Assembly (NCBI GenBank): GCA_964546275.1
Contig: CAZJJG010000033.1
Coordinates: 1 to 10,145, forward strand
Origin: MED-G78 sp964546275
GTDB taxonomy: Bacteria > Pseudomonadota > Gammaproteobacteria > Magnimaribacterales > D2472
DNA length: 10,145 nucleotides
Reading direction: 5' to 3'
Of this stretch, positions 1 to 6,120 are shown piece by piece. A program made the position numbers and the translations under genes. Position 1 is the first letter of the stretch; each line of letters starts with the position of its first letter. The notes beneath the pieces were generated by a model. It had not been told where the DNA came from. It saw only the letters and a program-made list of their open reading frames with translations, and searched no databases.

Positions 1-1
1 T

Positions 2-86
2 GGGGATGTGGTGGAACTGGTAGACACGCTAGGTTTAGAACCTAGTGCCGCAAGGCGTGGGGGTTCGATCCCCTCCATCCCTACCA
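2..86 (+). tRNA. tRNA-Leu, anticodon UAG
   Basis: This is a complete class II tRNA read by folding. The acceptor stem pairs 2-8 with 76-82 (first pair G-U), the discriminator is A83, and CCA is encoded at 84-86. The D stem is GTG/CAC around a loop containing GG. The anticodon stem is CTAGG (29-33) with CCTAG (41-45). The loop TTTAGAA puts anticodon TAG at 36-38, which reads CUA and related leucine codons. The long variable arm (GCC-GCAA-GGC) is the class II hallmark and excludes most other amino acids. The T arm is GGGGG-TTCGATC-CCCTC. Any promoter lies before the window. Confidence 0.97.
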
Positions 87-167
87 TCTAACTTGTCATA
101 TAATTATATTAGCATATTGATTATGTAATTCAGGTAAGATTAGAACGCAACTAATTATTTAACCCAA

Positions 168-1436
168 ATGAATTTTCCATATCGATTTAGGTTAATCTCG
201 TTATCTACACTTGCAGTATTTATCTGTTACATAGATAGAATAAATATTTCTGTAGCCGCCGTTGAAATTCAAGGTCAATTTGGATGGGATAATACGCAAC
301 TTGGTTTAGTACTTTCATCTTTTTTTGTTGGCTATATCTTTACTCAATATTTGGGTGGCTTTTTGGCAGATCGTTATGGTGGTAAGAGAGTTTTAGGATA
401 TGGAGTTTTACTTTGGTCGCTATTTACTATTCTAACTCCCTTAGCAGCTCATAATGGTTTCTTCCTTCTATTACTTACTAGAGTTCTTATGGGGCTAGGG
501 GAGGGAATTACCTTTCCTGCTTGGCATAGTCTTTATGCTAGATGGGTTCCTTTCCAAGAAAGAACAAGAGCAATAGCTTTTACTAATAGCGGTATACCAC
601 TTGGTAGTATCTTTGCTTACATTGCAACACCAATTATTATGATTCTATTTGGATGGGAGTGGGCTTTTTACTCATTTGGTGCATTGGGAATATTATGGTT
701 CTTTTTTTGGCAGAGAAATATAACTTCTTTACCAGCTGATCACCCAACTATTTCCAAAGAGGAGCTAGATTATATTCTTGCAGAGGCCCCTGCTAGCGAA
801 ATAGCTCCTAAGCTACCACCTTTTAAAACACTTATAAAAAATAAGCCACTCTGGGCTATTATCGTTGCTCACTTTTGCGCAAACTGGCCATTATTTGTTC
901 TGATATCATGGTTACCTATTTTTATTAAGGATGGCCTTGGAATAAGTTACCAAGATGACACAGCAACCTTTATTTTATTAATTTTAATTCCATCAGCGGT
1001 TTCAGTTATTTTTCTAAATTTAGGTGGTTATCTATCCGATCTTTATCTTAAAAAAGGTTATCAAACCTTAACTATCAGAAGAACATGCACAATTATAGGT
1101 TTTGGTGGCTCAGCATTATGCTTAGCACTTATTCCTTCAGTAATGTCTATTATGGGTGTGATGGTAATGCTTTCTATTACAAATATTTGTGCAGGCATAG
1201 GTACTGGAGGGTTTTCAGTAAATCATGCGGATATTGGGCCTAAACACACAGGCTCTCTAATGGGCATAAGTGCAACCATTGCTACCATTCCAGGAATAGT
1301 TGGAGTTGCAATATCAGGACTCCTTGTAGACCTAACAGGGTCTTTTGATAGCGTATTCTATTTAGCATCTGCAATCTTGTTATTTGGCGGAACCTTCTAT
1401 TTTACCTTTGTAAGCACTGATACTCAGTTTGATTAA
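168..1436 (+). CDS. MFS transporter, anion:cation symporter (ACS/SLC17-like) family
   Basis: A 422-residue inner-membrane secondary transporter of the usual length for a 12-helix MFS protein. The first helix ends in YIDRINISVAA (21-31), a block typical of the ACS family (organic anion, hexuronate or tartrate, and the SLC17 relatives). The loop between helices 2 and 3 carries MFS motif A, GGFLADRYGGKR (63-74). Helix 4 and the following loop have RVLMGLGEG and PAWHSLYARW (105-126), again ACS-like. A hydrophilic central loop spans about 182-230, followed by six more hydrophobic segments. It probably imports a carboxylate or other small organic anion with a cation, but the substrate cannot be named. 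The ATG is the first in the frame with full helix 1, and no clear Shine-Dalgarno precedes it. It sits 81 bases after tRNA-Leu and 60 before the AMP nucleosidase gene, in the same direction. Co-transcription is possible but the next gene has its own -10 box. Confidence 0.88.
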   Translation: MNFPYRFRLISLSTLAVFICYIDRINISVAAVEIQGQFGWDNTQLGLVLSSFFVGYIFTQYLGGFLADRYGGKRVLGYGVLLWSLFTILTPLAAHNGFFLLLLTRVLMGLGEGITFPAWHSLYARWVPFQERTRAIAFTNSGIPLGSIFAYIATPIIMILFGWEWAFYSFGALGILWFFFWQRNITSLPADHPTISKEELDYILAEAPASEIAPKLPPFKTLIKNKPLWAIIVAHFCANWPLFVLISWLPIFIKDGLGISYQDDTATFILLILIPSAVSVIFLNLGGYLSDLYLKKGYQTLTIRRTCTIIGFGGSALCLALIPSVMSIMGVMVMLSITNICAGIGTGGFSVNHADIGPKHTGSLMGISATIATIPGIVGVAISGLLVDLTGSFDSVFYLASAILLFGGTFYFTFVSTDTQFD

Positions 1437-1485
1437 GTTATAACCATTAGGTTTCACTTCTATTTTCTTAAAAAGGGTAATCGGA

Positions 1486-1491
1486 TATAAT
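1486..1491 (+). promoter_or_regulatory. -10 box for the AMP nucleosidase gene; possible leaderless start
   Basis: A perfect TATAAT ends five bases before the ATG at 1497. The usual distance from a -10 box to the transcription start would put the first RNA base at about 1497-1499, on the start codon itself. No Shine-Dalgarno lies between. The -35 at 17-base spacing (1463-1468, TTTTCT) is poor (3 of 6) and there is no TGn extension. The promoter therefore rests mainly on the -10 box. Confidence 0.45.
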
Positions 1492-1496
1492 AGTGA

Positions 1497-2270
1497 ATGG
1501 AAACAAAATTAGAAATAGTAAAAAACTGGCTACCTCGATACACAGGCATGCCATTAGAAAAATTTGGGGATTACATCCTCATTACCAATTTTAAAGATTA
1601 TGTAGATAAATTCTCAGAAAGATTTTCTGCTGAAATTTATGGCGAAGGGCGTGCAATGCAAGCTGCCACCAATAAAGATGGCTTAACTATAATTAATTAT
1701 GGAATGGGTTCTCCTAACGCAGCTACTATTATGGATTTATTAGTAGCAGTTAATCCTAAAGGAGTTCTATTTTTAGGAAAATGTGGTGGACTAAAAGGTT
1801 CTTCTGAAATAGGTAATTTTATTCTTCCTATTGGAGCTATTCGTGGTGATGGAACTTCTAATGACTATTTTCCTCCAGAAGTGCCAGCACTTCCTTCATT
1901 TAAATTACATAAATTTGTATCAGATATTATAGTGGAGAAAAAAAGTGACTATAGAACAGGGGTTATTTTTACTACAAACCGAAGAGTATGGGAGCATGAT
2001 ACAAAATTCCTTGAACGACTAAAAAATACAACTGCTATTGGTGTTGATATGGAAACGGCAACCGTTTTCACAGTAGGCCATTTTAACGAGATAGCTAGAG
2101 GAGCTTTATTACTAGTTACTGATGTTCCTGTAACACCTGATGGGGTAAAAACAGAAGCTTCTGATAAAGCTGTTACCCAAGAATGGGTGGATCTTCATTT
2201 AGAAATTGGTATTAAGGCTATGACAGAAATTGGAAAAAGTGGCGAGGAAATCAAACACTTTAAGTACTAG
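1497..2270 (+). CDS. amn: AMP nucleosidase, short form (nucleoside phosphorylase fold)
   Basis: A 257-residue cytoplasmic protein likely to hydrolyse AMP to adenine and ribose 5-phosphate, feeding purine salvage. It belongs to the PNP/UDP phosphorylase superfamily. Visible motifs are GMGSPNAA (69-76) in the phosphate-side loop, GKCGGL (94-99), the ribose-binding block GVDMETATVF (182-191), and VTDVP (207-211), whose D209 sits where the base-activating aspartate is expected. Wording around these motifs matches the short AMN-like family rather than PNP or MTA nucleosidase. E. coli Amn is about 484 residues with an extra N-terminal regulatory domain that is absent here. This short form is best known from Bacteroidetes and chlamydiae. 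The ATG is preceded directly by an in-frame TGA, so the start is secure. Its TAG stop overlaps the stop of the minus-strand thioredoxin gene. Reaction specificity is inferred from family; another purine nucleoside or nucleotide substrate is possible. Confidence 0.82.
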   Translation: METKLEIVKNWLPRYTGMPLEKFGDYILITNFKDYVDKFSERFSAEIYGEGRAMQAATNKDGLTIINYGMGSPNAATIMDLLVAVNPKGVLFLGKCGGLKGSSEIGNFILPIGAIRGDGTSNDYFPPEVPALPSFKLHKFVSDIIVEKKSDYRTGVIFTTNRRVWEHDTKFLERLKNTTAIGVDMETATVFTVGHFNEIARGALLLVTDVPVTPDGVKTEASDKAVTQEWVDLHLEIGIKAMTEIGKSGEEIKHFKY

Positions 2271-2764
2271 TTTTTTACAACAAACTTCTGAAAATAATCA
2301 AATATCTCTTGTTGTTTTCTATCTCTAGCGGTCGTCCATTCGCTACTAGTTGAGCTATTTAGGATTTCCTTATCAAGATCTAAGATAACAACTCTTGGAA
2401 CACCTTTTCTATTTTCAATATTTAGAAAATTCATCAGATCCATATTTCTATCATATCTACCTATGTCAATATGTTTTATTTGATAATTCTTATTCATAAA
2501 ACTTTTCACAGTAGCCAGCTCTAAAGTTCCTTCAAGAATTCTGCAATCTGGGCACCAGTTACCTCCAAAAATAATGACTGGCTGCTTTCCAGTAATAATA
2601 GTGTTATCAATAAATTCAAATAATTCTTCCGAGGAAACAACTTGCTCATCATATGGCAATGGCATAGGTGGAATTAAAATATCACTTGGAGTTAGCTGTT
2701 CAAATTCTGAATATGCCTGCATGCTAATAAGAGTTGTTAGAAAAAATATTAAATATTTATTCAT
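2267..2764 (-). CDS. Exported thioredoxin-fold protein with WCPDC active site
   Basis: A 165-residue protein with an N-terminal signal peptide: K3, a hydrophobic core at 4-15, and probable cleavage after AYS at 17-19. It is therefore likely periplasmic. The thioredoxin-like domain covers about 45-160. The strand VIIFGGNW leads into the redox motif WCPDC (70-74), with GVP (121-123) supplying the cis-proline, then the strand RVVILD. It resembles the thioredoxin_7-like families seen in proteobacteria and may act as a thiol reductase or oxidase on an exported partner. That role is inferred. The only two cysteines are those of the active site. The start ATG directly follows an in-frame TAA, and no Shine-Dalgarno is seen. 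It is divergent from the DUF4345-like gene with a 64-base spacer and converges on the AMP nucleosidase with a 4-base overlap. Confidence 0.82.
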   Translation of the reverse strand: MNKYLIFFLTTLISMQAYSEFEQLTPSDILIPPMPLPYDEQVVSSEELFEFIDNTIITGKQPVIIFGGNWCPDCRILEGTLELATVKSFMNKNYQIKHIDIGRYDRNMDLMNFLNIENRKGVPRVVILDLDKEILNSSTSSEWTTARDRKQQEIFDYFQKFVVKN

Positions 2765-2828
2765 TTACATAAAAAATGGTTCATTAGCCTGTAATATAGC
2801 TTATGAAAAGATAAATAGGGAGCTTTAA

Positions 2829-3251
2829 ATGGTTTGGATTATTCGGTTATTTCTTTTAATAATGTTTGTTACTTACTTTGGTATTGGTGTTTGGGCAATC
2901 CTTTCTCCGCTTTTTGCAGCATTGGATATTGAACTTCCATCTATAACTGAATACATAGGCCTAAGCATTTCTTCAGTTATTGGTTATTCAGAATTAGCAG
3001 GAATATATGGAGGTTTAAATCTTGCAGTAGGAGTGCTTTGCTTGATGGGAATGTTTTCACTAAATTACATGTCTAAAGCTTTACGTTTATTAATGTTTTT
3101 AACTGGCAGCATTGCTTTGGGAAGAATATTATTTGCTGTATTACCATCAACCCCAACATTTATAAACACTTTTTTTCTTTTTGAAGTAACAACCTTTACA
3201 TTTTGTCTGGTCGCTTTGTTACTCTTTAAACCTTTAAAGAAGGCCGCTTAA
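2829..3251 (+). CDS. Small four-helix membrane protein, DUF4345-like
   Basis: A 140-residue hydrophobic protein with about four membrane helices (roughly 5-27, 59-77, 84-104 and 112-133). The segment SELAGIYGGLNLAVG (54-68), with an acidic residue, a glycine pair and small residues in the second helix, resembles the core of the DUF4345 family. A second acidic residue, E119, sits inside the last helix, also as expected for that family. Function is unknown. The start is well supported: AGGGAG at 2817-2822 lies six bases before the ATG, and an in-frame TAA directly precedes it. It is divergent from the thioredoxin-like gene, and its last 18 bases overlap the end of the antiporter gene on the other strand. 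Family assignment is by eye and could be another small integral membrane family. Confidence 0.72.
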   Translation: MVWIIRLFLLIMFVTYFGIGVWAILSPLFAALDIELPSITEYIGLSISSVIGYSELAGIYGGLNLAVGVLCLMGMFSLNYMSKALRLLMFLTGSIALGRILFAVLPSTPTFINTFFLFEVTTFTFCLVALLLFKPLKKAA

Positions 3252-4187
3252 TACACCAACATAGTATATGTATCCCGATACCAAGAAAATTCCAATAGAG
3301 CGATAAATATTTACAGATATATTTTTATAACTAAAACTAAGTGCAATTAGAATAAATATTATTGATAAAAGCGTCATTATAAATACATCACGACTTAAAA
3401 CTAATTCATCAAAACTTTGATTTGAAAATAATCCTAAGATAGGCATAACTATAACTATATTAAGAACATTAGATCCAATAATATTTCCTAAAACCATCTG
3501 ATTTTTATTTTTAACCAGAGCACTTATTGTTACTGCTAGTTCTGGCAAACTTGATCCAATTGCTAGAACTGTCAATCCAACTATTAGTTTTGGAATTCCT
3601 AAATAAAGAGCAATTATTTCACCATGAATAACTGCATAATTTGAACCTATTAAAAGACTTATTGAGCCTACTAGAAGCATAGCAATTAATTTAAATGTAC
3701 TCACATCACTTGAAGTAATTATTTCAGCATTTTCCTTATCTACCTGAGAAGACATGACATATATAAAATATACGAAGACACTGAGCAAAAGAGCTGAATC
3801 TATCTTACCTATCTTTAAATCAATTAACGCATAAATAGCAATAATCACGCTCATTGACAGAGCTATCAAATTTCTTCTTGATGAGGGACTAATTGCAGTT
3901 GTATAACCGATGCATGAAACACCAAAAATTAAAGCAATATTAGAAATATTTGAACCAATAATAGTTCCAAGAGCCAACTCTTCATTATCATTAATGACAG
4001 CAGATATCCCTATAAAGATTTCTGGAAATGAAGTCCCAAGTGCAACAACACTTAAACCAATTATAAAATCACTAATGCCAAAGTTAGCAGCTAGAGCTGA
4101 CGCATTGTCTATAAACTTATTAGCTCCCCATATTAACAATATAAGAGAAAGAACTAACCACGAGACACTTCCAAGTAAAGATTCCAT
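3234..4187 (-). CDS. CaCA-family Na+/Ca2+ (cation) antiporter, YrbG-like
   Basis: A 317-residue inner-membrane exchanger of the usual bacterial length. It has the two inverted alpha repeats of the family. Alpha-1 has LGTSFPE (50-56) and GTIIGSN (74-80). Alpha-2 has IGSSLPE (210-216) and GNIIGSN (234-240). The glutamates E56 and E216 and the nearby serines and asparagines form the cation site in characterised members. About ten hydrophobic helices are visible, with a hydrophilic central loop around 148-165 that is short, as in bacterial forms. It probably extrudes Ca2+ in exchange for Na+; K+ dependence cannot be judged. The ATG is the first in frame after a TAA at 4199-4197, and no Shine-Dalgarno is present. 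Its 3' end overlaps the DUF4345-like gene by 18 bases, tail to tail. It is divergent from the SDR gene with a 107-base spacer. Confidence 0.92.
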   Translation of the reverse strand: MESLLGSVSWLVLSLILLIWGANKFIDNASALAANFGISDFIIGLSVVALGTSFPEIFIGISAVINDNEELALGTIIGSNISNIALIFGVSCIGYTTAISPSSRRNLIALSMSVIIAIYALIDLKIGKIDSALLLSVFVYFIYVMSSQVDKENAEIITSSDVSTFKLIAMLLVGSISLLIGSNYAVIHGEIIALYLGIPKLIVGLTVLAIGSSLPELAVTISALVKNKNQMVLGNIIGSNVLNIVIVMPILGLFSNQSFDELVLSRDVFIMTLLSIIFILIALSFSYKNISVNIYRSIGIFLVSGYIYYVGVLSGLL

Positions 4188-4193
4188 TTTATT

Positions 4194-4199
4194 ATTTTA
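4194..4199 (-). promoter_or_regulatory. Candidate -10 box for the antiporter gene
   Basis: On the minus strand TAAAAT lies six bases before the ATG, so transcription would begin at or within a base of the start codon, much as proposed for the AMP nucleosidase gene. A possible -35, TTGTAT (4224-4219), is 19 bases upstream, longer than ideal. AT-richness makes chance matches common. Confidence 0.3.
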
Positions 4200-4256
4200 C
4201 ATTGGAAATCATGATCAGATACAAGAATGGATTTATTTATTTCCTAGAAAAGGATA

Positions 4257-4262
4257 TATAAT
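4257..4262 (+). promoter_or_regulatory. -10 box of the SDR gene promoter
   Basis: A perfect TATAAT lies within a TATATAAT run, 32 bases before the SDR start. It predicts a transcript starting near 4269 with a 5' leader of about 26 bases that includes the Shine-Dalgarno AGGAG (4284-4288). The -35 region is only AT-rich sequence without a good TTGACA match, so an activator or simple AT content may be at work. Confidence 0.45.
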
Positions 4263-4294
4263 CATTTAAATTTATTATTTTTTAGGAGTCTCGC

Positions 4295-5092
4295 ATGAAG
4301 ATTAATGATCTTTTTGGTATTGAAGGTAAGGTAGCTGTTATTTCTGGAGGTTCTAGAGGCATAGGCGAGATGATTGCAGCTGGATTTTTAGCTAATGGTG
4401 TCAAAGTGTATATAACCGCAAGAAAGGAAAAAGAACTCCATCTTAAAGCTGAAGAGCTAATGGAGACCTATGGTGGTGAGTGTATTTCAATTGCAAGTGA
4501 CTTAAGTTCAAATGCAGGCGTTGAAGCTTTTGCTAATGAAATTAAAGAAAAAGAAGTACATATTGATTTTTTAATTAATAATGCTGGCGCAGCTTGGGCA
4601 GAGCCTTTTGGAGCATTTTCAGAAGCCGGATGGGATAAAGTAATGAATTTAAATGTAAAAAGCATATTCTTTTTAACACAAGAATTAGCTCCTTTATTAA
4701 GAGTAAAAGGTACTCCTGAAGACCCTTCTCGAATCATTAATATTGGCTCTATTGATGGAATGAATGTTGCAGCTTTTGAAACATATTCATACGGCGCTTC
4801 AAAAGCAGCAGTTCATCATCTAACTAGACAATTAGCCAGAAGATTAATTGATGAAAATATATTAGTTAACGGCATTGCTCCTGGGCCATTTCCAAGTAAT
4901 ATGCTTGGAGCAGCAGTTGCACATGACTACAGCGAGATTGCAAAAAGAAATCCTAGAAAAAGAATTGGAACTCCAGAAGATATGGCGGGCCTTGCAATTT
5001 TTTTATGCTCAAGAGCAGGAGCTTTTACTGTTGGTGAAACCATTACCTGTGATGGCGGTATAGTAAAGCTTTCAGGCCATGATTTAGGCTAG
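4295..5092 (+). CDS. Short-chain dehydrogenase/reductase, RhlG-like
   Basis: A 265-residue classical SDR oxidoreductase, cytoplasmic and NAD(P)-dependent. The cofactor loop is SGGSRGIG (17-24), the structural motif is NNAG (95-98), and the active site is S152 with Y166 and K170 in YGASK. IINIGSIDG (147-155) and the stretch ASKAAVHHLTRQLARRL (168-184) resemble RhlG, an NADPH-dependent ketoacyl reductase, and the related 3-oxoacyl-ACP reductase group. R21 after the glycines and R43 after the second strand fit NADPH preference. The substrate is not determined. A beta-keto or other ketoacyl thioester, or a hydroxyacid derivative, would suit its position near an acyl-CoA dehydrogenase. AGGAG six bases before the ATG fixes the start. 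Its TAG stop shares CTAG with the stop of the convergent LysR gene. Confidence 0.88.
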   Translation: MKINDLFGIEGKVAVISGGSRGIGEMIAAGFLANGVKVYITARKEKELHLKAEELMETYGGECISIASDLSSNAGVEAFANEIKEKEVHIDFLINNAGAAWAEPFGAFSEAGWDKVMNLNVKSIFFLTQELAPLLRVKGTPEDPSRIINIGSIDGMNVAAFETYSYGASKAAVHHLTRQLARRLIDENILVNGIAPGPFPSNMLGAAVAHDYSEIAKRNPRKRIGTPEDMAGLAIFLCSRAGAFTVGETITCDGGIVKLSGHDLG

Positions 5093-6000
5093 TTTTTCAT
5101 ACCTTTAGCATTTTTATAAGCTTCTATTAGAAGATTGCGCATCCAAATATGAGCGCCATCCATATCGTCGCTTAGGTGCCAAATTAAGAAATATTCCATA
5201 GTTGGAAGTTCAGCTGGTATTTCAACAAAATCAAGTTCGTGGCGTATAGCAAAACTATGTGTACAAAATAAAACTATATCAGTATTTTTTACAACTTCTG
5301 GAGCTATTAAAAAGTGTTGAGCTCTTAGAGCAATATCTCTTTCTAATCCAAGTTTAGCTAATTCTACATCAATAATATGAGGTCCTTTTCTTCTCTGAGA
5401 AACATTCAAATGTCTTTGTGATAATAAATCTTCAATTGTTATATTTTCTATTTTAGTTACAGGATGATTTTTTCTGTGAGCTACAACAAAGTAGTCCTCA
5501 AAAATTTTTTGAGATTTAATTTCATTTGATCTTGGCACCACCGGATCAACAACAAAATCTAACTGATTAGTTGCAAGTGCATGAACTTGATCTCTTCTAG
5601 GGTAATGAAAGCTGCCAACAGAAATTTTAGGAGCATTTTTATCAATCTCTTCCATTAAGTAGGGTAGCACTCGCCCTTCAGAAACATCAGCTAGTGATAT
5701 TTTAAAGGATCTGGAGCTCGTTAATGGGTCGAATTCATCTGGCTCATCCACACTTTGTTGCATTAGCATAAGAGCATTTTGAATGTCCGCAATCATATTC
5801 TCAGTTTTTTGCGTAGGTATCATACCTGTGCCTGTTCTTAGAAATAATTCATCATTAAATTTTGTTCTTAATCTAGAAAGAGCATTACTTACAGCAGGCT
5901 GAGTAATACCAACAACTTCAGCTGCTTTCGTTAGACTACCCTGAGTGTAAATCGCATTTAAAATTACAAATAAATTTAGATCAAATGTGCTAATTTTCAT
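5089..6000 (-). CDS. LysR-family transcriptional regulator, DntR/NahR/LinR-like
   Basis: A 303-residue full-length LysR protein. The N-terminal winged helix-turn-helix has SLTKAAEVVGITQPAVSNAL at about 22-41, followed by SRLRTKFNDELFLRT. The linker helix runs to about 85, and the effector-binding domain covers 96-300. The phrases DLNLFVILNA, DPLTSSRSF (91-99) and a conserved segment near 230-250 (APEVVKNTDIVLF) align by eye with DntR and NahR, which sense aromatic compounds such as salicylate. The true ligand is unknown. It is divergent from the acyl-CoA dehydrogenase, the usual layout for a LysR protein and its target, and the spacer contains two AT-N11-AT elements. Start: ATG with a weak AGGAA ten bases upstream. 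The stop overlaps that of the SDR gene by four bases. Confidence 0.92.
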   Translation of the reverse strand: MKISTFDLNLFVILNAIYTQGSLTKAAEVVGITQPAVSNALSRLRTKFNDELFLRTGTGMIPTQKTENMIADIQNALMLMQQSVDEPDEFDPLTSSRSFKISLADVSEGRVLPYLMEEIDKNAPKISVGSFHYPRRDQVHALATNQLDFVVDPVVPRSNEIKSQKIFEDYFVVAHRKNHPVTKIENITIEDLLSQRHLNVSQRRKGPHIIDVELAKLGLERDIALRAQHFLIAPEVVKNTDIVLFCTHSFAIRHELDFVEIPAELPTMEYFLIWHLSDDMDGAHIWMRNLLIEAYKNAKGMKN

Positions 6001-6056
6001 ATTTTTTTAATTCCTAACTAGTATTGAATGTGTTGTGAAGTTATGATGATATAGGG

Positions 6057-6086
6057 TTTAAATAAGATATTCACGAAATTTATAAT
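6057..6086 (+). promoter_or_regulatory. Candidate promoter of the acyl-CoA dehydrogenase gene
   Basis: TTTAAA (6057-6062, 4 of 6 to the -35 consensus), an 18-base spacer and a perfect TATAAT (6081-6086) would start transcription near 6093. That start falls inside the dyad at 6085-6099. An alternative -10, TATAAC (6097-6102), would start it near 6109. Both are compatible with the Shine-Dalgarno AAGGGAG (6108-6114), but only the first leaves that site well inside the mRNA. Confidence 0.45.
6069..6083. promoter_or_regulatory. NahR-like LysR binding site (AT-N11-AT)
   Basis: This reads ATTCACGAAATTTAT. The NahR consensus as I recall it is ATTCACGCTNNTGAT. The first seven bases match exactly, as do T, A and T in the second half: 10 of 13 defined positions. 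T6070 and A6082 are separated by exactly 11 bases, the LysR box. The regulator encoded next door belongs to the same subfamily as NahR. The site also covers the likely -35 area of the lysR gene itself, which fits autoregulation. Confidence 0.5.
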
Positions 6087-6099
6087 ACCATATTGGTAT
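6085..6099. promoter_or_regulatory. Perfect 6-base dyad forming a second LysR box
   Basis: ATACCA and TGGTAT are exact inverted repeats around TAT. T6086 and A6098 are separated by 11 bases, the T-N11-A form, and the element again reads AT-N11-AT. Its centre is 16 bases from that of the NahR-like site. It overlaps the -10 box and the predicted start of the acyl-CoA dehydrogenase promoter, so it may be an activation or repression site for the LysR protein. Confidence 0.55.
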
Positions 6100-6120
6100 A
6101 ACTTTTGAAGGGAGTAGAAG

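Noticed and set aside
2..86. tRNA-Leu as an integration site for a genomic island
   Set aside because: I found no repeat of the tRNA 3' end elsewhere in the window and no integrase, so the tRNA flanks look coincidental.
93..110. Pho-box-like sequence before the transporter gene (TTGTCAT-ATAA-TTATATT)
   Set aside because: The first half matches CTGTCAT at 6 of 7 positions, but the second half matches only 3 of 7, so chance in AT-rich DNA is the simpler reading.
1437..1444. Palindrome GTTATAAC directly after the transporter stop codon
   Set aside because: An 8-base AT-rich palindrome is expected by chance, and no partner site or promoter geometry supports a role.
2271..2276. T run after the AMP nucleosidase stop as a terminator tail
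   Set aside because: No stable GC-containing hairpin precedes it, and the run lies within the convergent gene.
2574..2828. 84-residue plus-strand reading frame before the DUF4345-like gene
   Set aside because: Most of it is antisense to the thioredoxin-like gene, it has no ribosome site, and the protein has no family features.
3910..4269. 119-residue plus-strand reading frame opposite the antiporter 5' end
   Set aside because: It mirrors the antiporter's conserved alpha-1 repeat and runs through the promoter region; its composition is that of an antisense shadow.
4468..4737. Minus-strand frame of 89 residues inside the SDR gene
   Set aside because: It lies wholly within a gene whose catalytic motifs are clear, and it shows no motif or ribosome site of its own.
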